Assembly: GCF_004197395.1 (NCBI RefSeq)
Contig: NZ_SELS01000028.1
Span: 1 to 64,000 of the forward strand
Direction of reading: 5' to 3'
Origin: Paraburkholderia sp. UYCP14C
GTDB lineage: Bacteria > Pseudomonadota > Gammaproteobacteria > Burkholderiales > Burkholderiaceae
Length of the DNA: 64,000 nt
Program-made: the position numbers and the translations under genes
Notes under the pieces: model-generated
Databases searched by the model: none
What the model saw: the letters and a program-made list of their open reading frames with translations, nothing else
What the model was told of the DNA's origin: nothing
In this document: positions 30,190-38,903 of the stretch, piece after piece
How the letters are laid out: every line of letters begins with the position of its first letter
Position numbering within the stretch: position 1 is the stretch's first letter

Positions 30190-31077
30190 ATGACGACGAG
30201 CGCACTGAACGCCGCGCCGCGGCGCCGCGACTTCGCCGGGGGCCTGCTCGCATCGCCCGCCGTGCTGGTCGTGCTATTCGTGATCGTGCTGCCGGGCGTG
30301 CAACTGGTGCGCTACAGCTTCAATCATTTCGACTCGGTCCAGATGATGCAGGCGGCGTTCACGCTCGAGAACTACGTCCAGTTTCTGACCGATCCGTACT
30401 ACCACGCCGTGCTGTGGACCACGATCAAGGTGGCCGCGCTGTGCACGGCGCTGTCGCTCGTGCTCGGTTTTCCGGTCGCCTACGTGCTGGCGAAAACGCA
30501 GAGCCGCTTCAAGAGCCAACTGGTGATGCTGCTGGTGTTTCCGCTGCTGGTCGGCAACGTCGTGCGCGCGGCGGGGTGGATGGTCATGCTCGGCAACGCG
30601 GGCTTCGTCAATGCGATGCTGATCGCGCTCGGTGTCGTCGATCAACCGGTACGGCTGCTGTACACGCCGTTCGCGGTGGTGGCCGGCACCACCGCCGTGG
30701 TGCTGCCGTACATGATCCTGACCTTGCAGAGCGTGCTCGAAGGCCTCGATTTTTCGATCGAGGAAGCCGCGCGCAATCTCGGCGCGAGCTTCGCCCAGAC
30801 GCTCGCGCGCGTCGTGCTGCCGATCGCGGCGCCCGGCGTCGCGGCCGGCACGATGCTGGTGTTCATTCTGTGCATGAACGCGTACGCGACGCCGGTGCTG
30901 CTCGGCGGCACCGGCATCACGATGATGACGCCGGCGATCTACGACCAGATCGCCAAGGCGAACAACTGGCCGTTCGGGGCCGTGCTGTCGCTCGTATCGA
31001 TGGTCGTGACGTTTGCGCTGGCGCTGTTGTCGCACTGGATCATCCAGCGGCGCTACGCGAAGACGATGATGACCTGA
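30190..31077 (+). CDS. ABC importer permease, PotB-like
   Basis: The 295-residue protein has six helices and the EAA loop IEEAARNLGASFAQTLARVVLPIAAPGVAAG. It is the partner permease of the one at 27192; the order permease-ATPase-binding protein-permease is less common than having the permeases adjacent. It starts three bases after the binding-protein stop, so the four genes form one unit. Confidence 0.9.
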   Translation: MTTSALNAAPRRRDFAGGLLASPAVLVVLFVIVLPGVQLVRYSFNHFDSVQMMQAAFTLENYVQFLTDPYYHAVLWTTIKVAALCTALSLVLGFPVAYVLAKTQSRFKSQLVMLLVFPLLVGNVVRAAGWMVMLGNAGFVNAMLIALGVVDQPVRLLYTPFAVVAGTTAVVLPYMILTLQSVLEGLDFSIEEAARNLGASFAQTLARVVLPIAAPGVAAGTMLVFILCMNAYATPVLLGGTGITMMTPAIYDQIAKANNWPFGAVLSLVSMVVTFALALLSHWIIQRRYAKTMMT

Positions 31078-31149
31078 ACTGGCAGGCGCGCCGCGGGCTC
31101 GCGGGTGGGATGCGCCTCTCCTCAATTCTTCTTCCTGAAGGAATAACCG

Positions 31150-32340
31150 ATGCCGATCCTCACCGAAAAGACTCGCGCTTACCGTCACGGCCTGATGCAA
31201 AAGCTGATGGAGCGTCAGCGGGTCGATGCGCTGATCTTCACGTCCGCCGACTTCTTCCAGTTCGCGACCAATTTCCATGTCGACGTGCAGACCTGGGAGC
31301 GGCCGATCGCGGTGTGCGTGCCGCTGTCGGGCGAGCCGTTTGCGATCATGAACGAGCTGTCGACGCATCACGTGATGATGGCGCGCGAGCGCGGGCATCT
31401 GTGGCTCGACAACATCTCGTTCTATTCCGAGCATCCGCGCGTGGTCGAACGGCAGCCGCAGCTCGCGGAAGTCCCGGAGCTGATCGCCGCGCGTTTGCGT
31501 GCCGCCGGGCTCGGTGCATCGAGAATCGGCGTCGAGGCGGCGGGCGGTCCGCTCGGCCGTGCAGCGTCGCTGCTGCCCGATGCGAAATTTCTGCCGATGC
31601 TCGCCGAGTTGCGCTCGTTGCGCTGGGTCAAGCACGCGGAGGAGATCGCGATCATGCGTGCGGCGTCGAGTCTCGCCGATTGGGTGCAGGACCAATATCG
31701 CGAGAACATCCGTCCCGGCCGGCTCGTTCAGGAACTCGACTATCAGATGGCCACGCTGATGGTGACCGAAGGCGCGCGCCGCTTTCCCGGCGAGAACCTC
31801 GAAGTGATGCGTTGCTGGACCTTGTCGGGACCGGCATCGGCGTCGCCGCATGGCGACGGTGCGTCGTGCGGCGCGAAGATCAAGGCGGGCGACGGTCTCG
31901 TCAATATCGTGATTCCGCGTTTGAACGGTCTCGTGATCGAGAACGAGCGCACGTGGTTCTGCGGCAAGCCGAGCGCCGAGCAGGCGCGTTTTCATGAGGT
32001 CGCGCGCGCGGCCAACGAGGCGGCCGTCGCGGCGGCCGTCACCGGGCAGCCGGTGTCGGGTATCGACGCGGCCGCGCAGGCGGTGATCGAGCAGGCCGGT
32101 TGCGCGAAGTACATCCGGCATCGCACGGGTCATGGCATGGGCATCATCGGTCACGAGTATCCGGACGACATGGCGTTCAATCACCGCGCGCTGCTCGACA
32201 ACGAGGTCTACTCGGCGGAGCCAGGCATCTATGTGTACGGCCTCGGCGGTTTCCGGCTCGACGATTCGGTCGTGACCGGCCCGACGCCCGAACTGCTGAC
32301 GAAGACCCCGCGCACGCTCGCGCACGCGATCATCGATTGA
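31150..32340 (+). CDS. M24-family (creatinase/Xaa-Pro dipeptidase-like) hydrolase with altered metal ligands
   Basis: The 396-residue protein has a creatinase N-terminal domain (1-150) and a pita-bread M24 domain. GHGMGIIGHEYP and EPGIYVYG are kept, so the His and one Glu ligand are present. The other three metal ligands are changed: the two Asp of the usual D-x-G...D-x-T-R segment appear as Asn and Glu (LVNIVIPRLNGLVIENERTW), and the last Glu appears as Asp (FRLDDSVV). This is like creatinase, which needs no metal. It probably cuts a C-N bond in a guanidino, ectoine-like or prolyl substrate imported by the preceding ABC system. Exact substrate unknown. Confidence 0.82.
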   Translation: MPILTEKTRAYRHGLMQKLMERQRVDALIFTSADFFQFATNFHVDVQTWERPIAVCVPLSGEPFAIMNELSTHHVMMARERGHLWLDNISFYSEHPRVVERQPQLAEVPELIAARLRAAGLGASRIGVEAAGGPLGRAASLLPDAKFLPMLAELRSLRWVKHAEEIAIMRAASSLADWVQDQYRENIRPGRLVQELDYQMATLMVTEGARRFPGENLEVMRCWTLSGPASASPHGDGASCGAKIKAGDGLVNIVIPRLNGLVIENERTWFCGKPSAEQARFHEVARAANEAAVAAAVTGQPVSGIDAAAQAVIEQAGCAKYIRHRTGHGMGIIGHEYPDDMAFNHRALLDNEVYSAEPGIYVYGLGGFRLDDSVVTGPTPELLTKTPRTLAHAIID

Positions 32341-32403
32341 GTCGCGCGGCTCGCGACACCCTTGAACGTTGGAGATCACCCCGGCCCTGAGCCGGGAGGA
32401 GAG

Positions 32404-33654
32404 ATGATGGAGTCGATTCTGTTCTCGCACTGCGCGCTGCTCGACCCGGTTGCCGGCGAGTTGCGCGAGGACCACGCGGTGCTGGTGGAAAACGGACGCA
32501 TCAAGGAGGTCTCGGATCGGCCGATCCGCAGCGCGTCCGCGCGCGAAATCGATGTGCGCGGCAAGACGCTGATGCCTGGCCTGATCGATCTGCACGTGCA
32601 CGTGCATGCGACGCAGCTCAACCTCGCGGCCCAGGTGAATCTGCCGAACGTGCTGGTCACGCTGAAATCGCTGCCGCTGTTGCAAGGCATGCTCCGGCGC
32701 GGCTTCACGACGGTGCGCGACGCCGGCGGCGCGGGCTTCGCGCTCAAACAGGCGCTCGAACAGGGCCTCGCCGATGGTCCGCGGCTGTTCGTGTCGGGCC
32801 GCGCGATCAGCCAGACCGGCGGACACGGCGACATGCGCAGCCGGAGCGACTACATCGGCATGGATAGCCCATGCGCGTGTTGCGCGCGGGTCGGCGCGAT
32901 CTCGCGTGTCGCCGACGGTGTCGATGCCGTGCGCCGCGCGGTACGCGAGGAACTGCAGATGGGCGCCGACCAGATCAAGATCATGGCCTCCGGCGGCGTC
33001 GCCTCGCCCACCGATCCGGTCGGCGCATGGGGCTATTCGGAAGACGAGATCAGGGCGATCGTCCACGAGGCGCGGGCGCGCGGCACCTACGTGCTCGCGC
33101 ATGCGTACACGGCCGAGGCGATCACGCGCGCGGTGCGCTGCGGGGTCCGCACGATCGAGCACGGCAATCTGGTCGACGCAGCGGCGGCGCGCGTGATGGC
33201 CGAGCACGGCGCGTTCGCGGTGCCGACGCTCGTCACCTACGATGCGCTCGCGAACGAAGGCGAATCGCTCGGCCTGCCCGCCGACAGCGTCGCGAAGATC
33301 GAGAGCGTGCGCCAGGCCGGCCTGCATTCGCTCGAAATCTTCCGCGCGGCGGGCGTGCCGATGGGCTTCGGCAGCGATCTGCTCGGCGCATCGCAGCGTC
33401 TGCAAAGCGATGAATTCCGCTTGCGCAGCCAAGTGCTGTCGCCGCTCGAGATCCTGCGCAGCGCGACCGTGGTCGGCGCGCAGGTGCTCGGCCAGGTCGG
33501 GCAGCTCGGGCAGATCACGGCGGGCGCGCACGCCGACATGCTGGTTGTCGACGGCAATCCGCTCGCGTCGCTCGACTGTCTGCTGGGGCAGGGCGAGCGC
33601 ATTCCGGTCGTGATGAAGGGCGGTAAAATCCATGCCTTTGATTTGCCGGCGTGA
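32404..33654 (+). CDS. Metal-dependent amidohydrolase, prolidase/imidazolonepropionase-like
   Basis: The 416-residue enzyme is an amidohydrolase-superfamily TIM barrel. The metal ligands are visible: DLHVHVH near residue 60, the carboxylated-Lys position in IKIMASGG, His in LAHAYTAEA, His in TIEHGNLVD and Asp in GFGSDLLG. Such proteins often cleave Xaa-Pro, Xaa-Arg or N-acyl amino acid bonds. GGGAGGAGAG before ATG at 32404 sets the start (ATG at 32407 is equally possible). It follows the M24 protein and likely acts on the same imported compound or its product. Confidence 0.88.
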   Translation: MMESILFSHCALLDPVAGELREDHAVLVENGRIKEVSDRPIRSASAREIDVRGKTLMPGLIDLHVHVHATQLNLAAQVNLPNVLVTLKSLPLLQGMLRRGFTTVRDAGGAGFALKQALEQGLADGPRLFVSGRAISQTGGHGDMRSRSDYIGMDSPCACCARVGAISRVADGVDAVRRAVREELQMGADQIKIMASGGVASPTDPVGAWGYSEDEIRAIVHEARARGTYVLAHAYTAEAITRAVRCGVRTIEHGNLVDAAAARVMAEHGAFAVPTLVTYDALANEGESLGLPADSVAKIESVRQAGLHSLEIFRAAGVPMGFGSDLLGASQRLQSDEFRLRSQVLSPLEILRSATVVGAQVLGQVGQLGQITAGAHADMLVVDGNPLASLDCLLGQGERIPVVMKGGKIHAFDLPA

Positions 33655-33728
33655 TATGCGCAGCGCTCCCGTGCGAGCGGGGTTGACAGCGGCGAGCGCC
33701 GGCGGCCCATGCAATCCGGAGAGAACGG

Positions 33729-34649
33729 ATGGACTTTCGGCACATCGACGCATTCAGGGCGCTGATGCTCACCCGCACGACGACCCGCGCCGCGCAGGTG
33801 ATCGGCACGTCGCAGTCGGGCATCAGCCGCCTGATTACCGACCTGGAGCGCTCGCTCAATCTGACGCTGTTCGATCGCAGCCGCGGACGGCTCGAACCGA
33901 CCGTCGAAGCATTGGCGCTGTTCGAGGAAGTCGAGCGGCGCTATGCCGGCCTGAACAACATCCGCGAGTTCGCGCTGAGCTTGCGCAATCCGTCGGCCGC
34001 GGTGATTCGCGTGGGCTCGGTCGTGTCGTTCGGGCTCGGCTACTTCGCGCGCGTCATCGCGAACTTTCATCGGGGCCATCCAGCTGTGCAGATCTCGTTG
34101 ACGACCGGGGCGTCGGACCTGATTCGCGATCAGGTGGTGTCGCGTCAACTCGCGCTCGGTCTCGTCACGAATACAGTCGATGTGACCGGCACCGATTCGA
34201 CCGCGTTCGCGCAGCTCGATGCGATTTGCGCGTTGCCCCCCGGTCATCCGCTTGGCAAGCGCAAGATCATCAAGGTCGCCGATCTGCAGAATCAGCCGAT
34301 TGTGTCGTACGATCTGCCCGAACTCGTGCGTTGGGGCATGGATCAGGTGTTTGCGACGGGCCAGTTGCAATCGCAGGTGGTGGCGACCGCGCCGTATTCG
34401 GTCAACATCGCGACGATGGTGAAGGAAGGCCTCGGCATCGGCTTGCTGCATCCGGTGTCGGCGTACGACTTCCTCGACTCGAATCTGATCCTGCGCCGCT
34501 TCGAACACGCGATGCCTTTCTACACGCTGAAGATCACGCCGCATGGCGCGGCGCCGGCTCCGCATCTCGACGAATTGTCGAAGGTGATGGAGGAGACGCT
34601 CGAAGAAGTGCTGGCGGCCGTGAATGCGCGCTTGACCGCAGCGATTTGA
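33729..34649 (+). CDS. LysR-family transcriptional regulator
   Basis: The 306-residue protein has a LysR helix-turn-helix in residues 1-60 (RTTTRAAQVIGTSQSGISRLITDLERSLNLTLFDR) and the substrate-binding domain after residue 90. GGAGAG lies seven bases before the ATG. Unusually for LysR regulators it is on the same strand as, and inside, the block it probably controls rather than divergent from it. The effector is unknown, likely the imported substrate or a cleavage product. Confidence 0.88.
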   Translation: MDFRHIDAFRALMLTRTTTRAAQVIGTSQSGISRLITDLERSLNLTLFDRSRGRLEPTVEALALFEEVERRYAGLNNIREFALSLRNPSAAVIRVGSVVSFGLGYFARVIANFHRGHPAVQISLTTGASDLIRDQVVSRQLALGLVTNTVDVTGTDSTAFAQLDAICALPPGHPLGKRKIIKVADLQNQPIVSYDLPELVRWGMDQVFATGQLQSQVVATAPYSVNIATMVKEGLGIGLLHPVSAYDFLDSNLILRRFEHAMPFYTLKITPHGAAPAPHLDELSKVMEETLEEVLAAVNARLTAAI

Positions 34650-34776
34650 CCTGTTGCCGCTGCGCGGCGGCAGCGGCGTTCCAAACCTATCCAATCAAAT
34701 ACAGATCGGACCACCAAGGCCCGAGCTCGTCTGTTGCGCCTCCTTTTCGAAAACGCATTTCTCCTGGAGAGAGTGT

Positions 34777-35841
34777 ATGAATCACATCAACCAGCCACGT
34801 CGCCGTTTTCTTCGATCCACGGGTGCACTCGTCGCCGCATCCGCACTGGGTCCGTTCGCGGTGAAAGCCAACGCGGCCGGTGCGTGTTCGGGGCAAGTAG
34901 TGGTCGGCACGTGGGGCGGCGACTATCAACGCCTGCTGCAACAGAACATCGATTCGCTCGTGACGCCTACCGGTGATGCGATTACCTATGCGGTCGGCAG
35001 TGCGCTCGCGCGGCAGACCACGATGCGCGCCGAAGCGCACGGCCGGCGCAGCACGATGGACGTCGCGCTGCTGCGCGATAACGACATGTTCCAGATGTAT
35101 TCCGAAGGCACGACCGCGAAACTCGACGACGCGCTGCTGCCGAACCTTGCCAACGTGATTCCGCAATTTCGCCGCAGCTACGCGGTGCCGCACATCTTCA
35201 GCGCGCTCGTGCTGGTCTACGATACGGATCGCGTGCGCACGCGCCCCGACGGTCTCGCCGCGCTGCTGGACCCGCAATTCAAGGGCAAAATCGGCCTGGT
35301 CGATGATCAGTATGACTATCTGACGCTCGCGGGTGCGCTCGCCTCGGGCGGACAGGCGAGCGATCTCGCGCTTGGGCAGAAGTATTTGCGCGCGCTGCGC
35401 GAGGCGTCGCCGCGCGTGTATCCGTCGGTCGATGCGCTGGCGTCGGCGCTCAAGAGCGGCGAGATCGTCGTGACCGTCACGTGGAAGGCGCGCACGCTGC
35501 AGTGGAAAAAAGCCGGCCTCGCGGTCGATTACGTGTTCCCGAAGGAGGGCGCATTGCCGGCCACGTTCGAGGCGGCGGTGACCGCGGGCAGCAAGTCGTC
35601 CGCGTGCGCGTTTCCGTATCTGAATGCGATGCTCGATCCGCGTTCGCAGCGCGCGTTCGCCGAGTCGATGGGCTACGCGCCGACGATCGCGAATGCGAAC
35701 CTGCCGCCGTCGTTGCAACAGGCGGTGGGATTCTCGGGCAAGGAACTGGAGCGGATCGTGCCGGTCGACTTCGCGATGTTGATGAAACACAAAACGGAAA
35801 TGCTCGACTTCTGGAACAAGGATTTTCGCGCTGGCCTTTGA
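34777..35841 (+). CDS. Periplasmic solute-binding protein, PotD family (copy 2)
   Basis: The 354-residue protein has a Tat signal (RRRFLRSTGALVAASALG) and is a paralogue of the binding protein at 29125, aligning over nearly its full length. No second permease or ATPase follows it, so it probably feeds the same ABC importer with a different ligand or affinity. The start at 34777 follows CTGGAGAG. It is followed after 17 bases by the Ntn hydrolase gene, suggesting that copy 2 serves that enzyme's substrate. Confidence 0.88.
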   Translation: MNHINQPRRRFLRSTGALVAASALGPFAVKANAAGACSGQVVVGTWGGDYQRLLQQNIDSLVTPTGDAITYAVGSALARQTTMRAEAHGRRSTMDVALLRDNDMFQMYSEGTTAKLDDALLPNLANVIPQFRRSYAVPHIFSALVLVYDTDRVRTRPDGLAALLDPQFKGKIGLVDDQYDYLTLAGALASGGQASDLALGQKYLRALREASPRVYPSVDALASALKSGEIVVTVTWKARTLQWKKAGLAVDYVFPKEGALPATFEAAVTAGSKSSACAFPYLNAMLDPRSQRAFAESMGYAPTIANANLPPSLQQAVGFSGKELERIVPVDFAMLMKHKTEMLDFWNKDFRAGL

Positions 35842-35858
35842 CCGAAAGAACTGAACAC

Positions 35859-36836
35859 ATGATCATTCTGACCAACAACGAAGGTAAATCCGGCATCGGT
35901 TTGACCGCGCAGCTGCTGCGCGACGGCGGTGCCGGGCTCGACGCGGTCGAGGCGGGCATCCGGCTCGTCGAAGATGACGACGAGGTGCGCACGGTCGGGC
36001 GTGGCGGCTGGCCGAATCTGCTCGGCGAAGTGGAGCTCGATGCGTCGCTGATGGATGGCTCGACGCTGCGCACTGGCGCGGTCGGCGGTCTGAAGGGGTT
36101 CAGGCATCCGGTGAGCGTCGCGCGCGCGGTGATGGAGCGGCTGCCGCACGAGTTGCTGATCGGCGAGGGCGCCGCGCGCTATGCAGCCGAAACGGGCGCG
36201 GAGCGTTGCGAACTGCTCGCAGAGCATTCGCGCGAAGCATACGCGCGCTGGTTCGATGGCGAAGTGAGCGGGGCCGATAAAGCCGCATGGCCGAACGTGC
36301 GGCTCGAACGCTATTGCCACGACGCGGTCGATCCGGAGATCGGCAAGGACACCACCGTTTTTCTGGCACTGGACAGCGCGCGCAACGTCGTGAGCGGCAC
36401 GAGTACGTCGGGATGGGGCTGGAAATATCCTGGCCGTCTCGGCGACAGTCCCGTGATCGGCGCGGGCTCCTATGCCGATAGCCGTTACGGCGCCTGTGCG
36501 TGCACGGGCGCGGGCGAGATGACGATTCGCGCGGGCACGGCGCGCGCGGTGGTGCTCTACATGAAGATGGGGATGAGCGTCGAGCGCGCGGTGAGCGAAG
36601 CCGTCGACGACATGCGCGCGCTCAAGGGCGGCTTGATCAGCCGCGTGACGATTCATGCGATCGACGCGGCGGGCAATCATCGCGTGGTGGCGGTCAATGG
36701 CTTGCCGGGCAATCACTACTGGGTGTGGACGCCCGGCATGGCAGAGCCACAACGCCGTGATAGCGAGCTGATTCAGATCTCGGAGGGGGAGCCGCAGAGC
36801 AAGCGGATTGCGATGCAGGTTTATACGGACGTTTGA
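35859..36836 (+). CDS. N-terminal nucleophile hydrolase, asparaginase type 2 / isoaspartyl peptidase family
   Basis: The 325-residue proenzyme should cut itself before the Thr after Asp in GKDTTVFLALD (about residue 169), freeing the catalytic Thr; GTSTSGWGWKYPGRLGDSPVIGAGSYAD is the family signature after it. Members hydrolyse isoaspartyl dipeptides, asparagine or glycosylasparagine. Where the family usually has His-Asp-Thr-Val, this protein has Lys-Asp-Thr-Thr, an unusual processing site. It completes the set of three different amide hydrolases in the block. Confidence 0.88.
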   Translation: MIILTNNEGKSGIGLTAQLLRDGGAGLDAVEAGIRLVEDDDEVRTVGRGGWPNLLGEVELDASLMDGSTLRTGAVGGLKGFRHPVSVARAVMERLPHELLIGEGAARYAAETGAERCELLAEHSREAYARWFDGEVSGADKAAWPNVRLERYCHDAVDPEIGKDTTVFLALDSARNVVSGTSTSGWGWKYPGRLGDSPVIGAGSYADSRYGACACTGAGEMTIRAGTARAVVLYMKMGMSVERAVSEAVDDMRALKGGLISRVTIHAIDAAGNHRVVAVNGLPGNHYWVWTPGMAEPQRRDSELIQISEGEPQSKRIAMQVYTDV

Positions 36837-36879
36837 GGGCGACACGCCTCTGCGCATCAGCCGTATCTCGCAGCGGCGC

Positions 36880-37590
36880 CTAAGGCGTGCGCTGCCCCCC
36901 GGTAATCACCCGCTCCAACGACAGCTTCAAGTGACGCTGCATCGCCGCCTGCGCCTGAATCGGATCATGCGCTTCCAGCGCTTCGAGAATCACCAGATGT
37001 TCGTCGGGCACGGCGCCCCACGTCGTTTCGTTTTCGAAGTGGCCGCGCAGCTTTTCCGACAGCGGACTATGCCGCGCATCGAATAACGTGCTGACGGTGC
37101 GCACGAGCACCTCGTTACCGGACATCTGCGCGATCGCGAGATGGAACGCGCGATCGGCCGCGACCGGAATTCTGCCTGCCTTCACCTCGCGCTGCATCTC
37201 GTTGTAGATGGCGCGCAGCATCTTCAGGTCTTTCGGTTTGCAGAACGGTGCGACGCTCGCGATGATCGAGCCTTCGATCAGGCAGCGTGCGCCGAGGATG
37301 TCGAGCAGGCTATCGCCGAGTTCGGCCTGCGACAGCGACGCATCGTTCTGCGCGGACGGCGTTGCGCACAGATAGACGCCCGAGCCCATGCGAATCTCGA
37401 CCAGCCCTTCGAGTTCCAGCGCGACCAGCGCCTCGCGCACCGACGGCCGCGACACGCCGAGCGTCTCCGCCAGCGCCCGCTCGGGCGGCAGGCGGCCGTT
37501 CGGCGCGAACTCCGGCTGAGCGATCAGATCGCGCAATTTTTCCGCGATCTGAAGATAGAGACGGCGAGGGTCGGCAGGTTTGGCGGTCAC
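36880..37590 (-). CDS. GntR/FadR-family regulator of hexonate catabolism (LgoR/UxuR-like)
   Basis: The 236-residue protein has the GntR winged helix in residues 10-75 (GRLPPERALAETLGVSRPSVREALVALELEGLVEIRMGSGVYL) and a FadR-type all-helical FCD domain with metal-binding residues (D of EMQRE..DRAFH, H of FHLAIA, H of RHLKLS). FCD regulators sense hexonates or hexuronates. It is divergent from the sugar-acid genes, and two copies of an ATTGG-N4-or-5-CCAG site lie between them, close to the TTGGT-nn-ACCAA pattern of UxuR/ExuR. It probably represses the downstream operon until the hexonate appears. Confidence 0.88.
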   Translation of the reverse strand: MTAKPADPRRLYLQIAEKLRDLIAQPEFAPNGRLPPERALAETLGVSRPSVREALVALELEGLVEIRMGSGVYLCATPSAQNDASLSQAELGDSLLDILGARCLIEGSIIASVAPFCKPKDLKMLRAIYNEMQREVKAGRIPVAADRAFHLAIAQMSGNEVLVRTVSTLFDARHSPLSEKLRGHFENETTWGAVPDEHLVILEALEAHDPIQAQAAMQRHLKLSLERVITGGQRTP

Positions 37591-37727
37591 GAAACGTTTC
37601 CCGGCGATGGAGCTTGTGCAAGCCCGATAAGGCGAGCGCCGATTGTAGATCGAAGCGCCCGGCGCGCAAACCGCGGCCCCTCGGTGGGCGATCGGTCAGC
37701 GTTCGGGGTTTCCCCAATTCCTCGAAA

Positions 37728-37741
37728 ATTGGCTTGACCAG
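37728..37741. promoter_or_regulatory. GntR/UxuR-like operator, copy 1
   Basis: ATTGGCTTGACCAG is an imperfect palindrome (TTGG...CCA) of the FadR/UxuR operator type. A second copy begins 40 bases further on in the same orientation. It lies in the divergent region of the regulator and the sugar-acid operon. Confidence 0.6.
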
Positions 37742-37767
37742 TATCTCATGCGCCGTTACTTTTGCAA

Positions 37768-37781
37768 ATTGGTAAGGCCAG
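37768..37781. promoter_or_regulatory. GntR/UxuR-like operator, copy 2
   Basis: ATTGGTAAGGCCAG repeats copy 1 with ten identical positions of fourteen, exactly 40 bases downstream (about four helical turns), so two dimers could bind on the same DNA face. It sits 74 bases before the dehydrogenase start. Confidence 0.6.
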
Positions 37782-37854
37782 ATTGACGCCAGGTAGACGC
37801 CCGACGAGCAGCTTTGCGGGCCGCTGCGCTCCCCCATACCCGAACAATTCCTCC

Positions 37855-38883
37855 ATGACGATGAAGACAGTCATTTGCGAACAACCCGGCAAGCTCGCGC
37901 TCGCCGAACGTGCAATGCCCACCGCGGGTCCTGACGACGTGCTGATCCGCATCCGCCGGGTCGGCATCTGCGGCACCGACTTCCATATCTTCACCGGCAA
38001 TCAGCCGTATCTGTCGTATCCGCGTGTGATGGGGCATGAGCTTGCCGGCATCGTCGAAGCGGCGCCGGCCGGCGCGCGCGTCGCGGCCGGCGACCAGGTG
38101 TACGTGATGCCGTATCTGTCGTGCGGGCGCTGCGTCGCCTGCCGCGCGGGCAAGGGCAACTGCTGCGTGAACATCCGCGTGCTCGGCGTCCATACCGACG
38201 GCGGCATGACCGAGTACCTCGCGGTGCCGCAGGCGTTCGTCTTCAAGGCCGACGGCGTGACGCTCGACGAAGCCGCGATGCTCGAGTTTCTGGCGATCGG
38301 CGCACACGCGGTCGCGCGCGCCGACGTGCAGGCCGCGCAGCGCGTGCTGGTAGTCGGCGCGGGACCGATCGGCATGGCCGCGACGATCTTCGCGAAGTTG
38401 CGCGGCGCCGTAGTCACGGTGCTCGATGGCCGCGCGGACCGCTTGTCGGTGTGCGCCGGCGCGTTGCAGGCGGATCACACGGTGCTGCTCGACACCACCG
38501 AGGCCGCGACCGATGCCGCCCAACTCGCCGCACTGACCGGCAATGAGTTCTTCGACGTGGTGTTCGACGCCACCGGCAACGTGAAGGCGATGGAGCGCGG
38601 GCTGCAGTTCGTCGCGCATGGCGGCAAGTACGTGCTGGTGTCGATCGTCAGCGAGCGCATTTCGTTTGCCGATCCCGAGTTTCACAAGCGTGAGACGACC
38701 TTGCTCGCGAGCCGCAACGCAACCGTCGCCGACTTCGAAACGGTGCTCGACGCGATGCGCGCGGGTAAGATTCCGACGGCCGCGCTCAATACGCACGTGG
38801 TCGAACTCGCCGATCTGCCGGGCGAATTCCCCAACTTGCTGAAACCGGATGCCGGCGTCATCAAGGCGCTGGTCGCCTGTTGA
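37855..38883 (+). CDS. Zinc-dependent sugar-acid dehydrogenase, LgoD (L-galactonate 5-dehydrogenase)-like
   Basis: The 342-residue medium-chain dehydrogenase has catalytic-zinc residues in GICGTDFHIF and GHELAG, the structural-zinc Cys cluster CGRCVACRAGKGNCC (about 95-110), and the Rossmann loop VVGAGPIGMAA near 168. Length and operon context match E. coli LgoD, which oxidises L-galactonate to D-tagaturonate. The downstream reductase, carrier and altronate dehydratase support this. No Shine-Dalgarno sequence is seen; ATG at 37855 or 37861 could be used. A related D-hexonate substrate is possible. Confidence 0.8.
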   Translation: MTMKTVICEQPGKLALAERAMPTAGPDDVLIRIRRVGICGTDFHIFTGNQPYLSYPRVMGHELAGIVEAAPAGARVAAGDQVYVMPYLSCGRCVACRAGKGNCCVNIRVLGVHTDGGMTEYLAVPQAFVFKADGVTLDEAAMLEFLAIGAHAVARADVQAAQRVLVVGAGPIGMAATIFAKLRGAVVTVLDGRADRLSVCAGALQADHTVLLDTTEAATDAAQLAALTGNEFFDVVFDATGNVKAMERGLQFVAHGGKYVLVSIVSERISFADPEFHKRETTLLASRNATVADFETVLDAMRAGKIPTAALNTHVVELADLPGEFPNLLKPDAGVIKALVAC

Positions 38884-38903
38884 GCGAGCGGGGATAACGA
38901 ACA

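Noticed and set aside
30274-33753. A 1159-codon minus-strand ORF
   Set aside because: It lies opposite several clear plus-strand genes and has the Arg/His-rich composition of antisense GC-rich frames.
36837-36879. Possible terminator between the Ntn hydrolase and the GntR gene
   Set aside because: The short gap between convergent genes has a few GC repeats but no stable stem followed by T residues.
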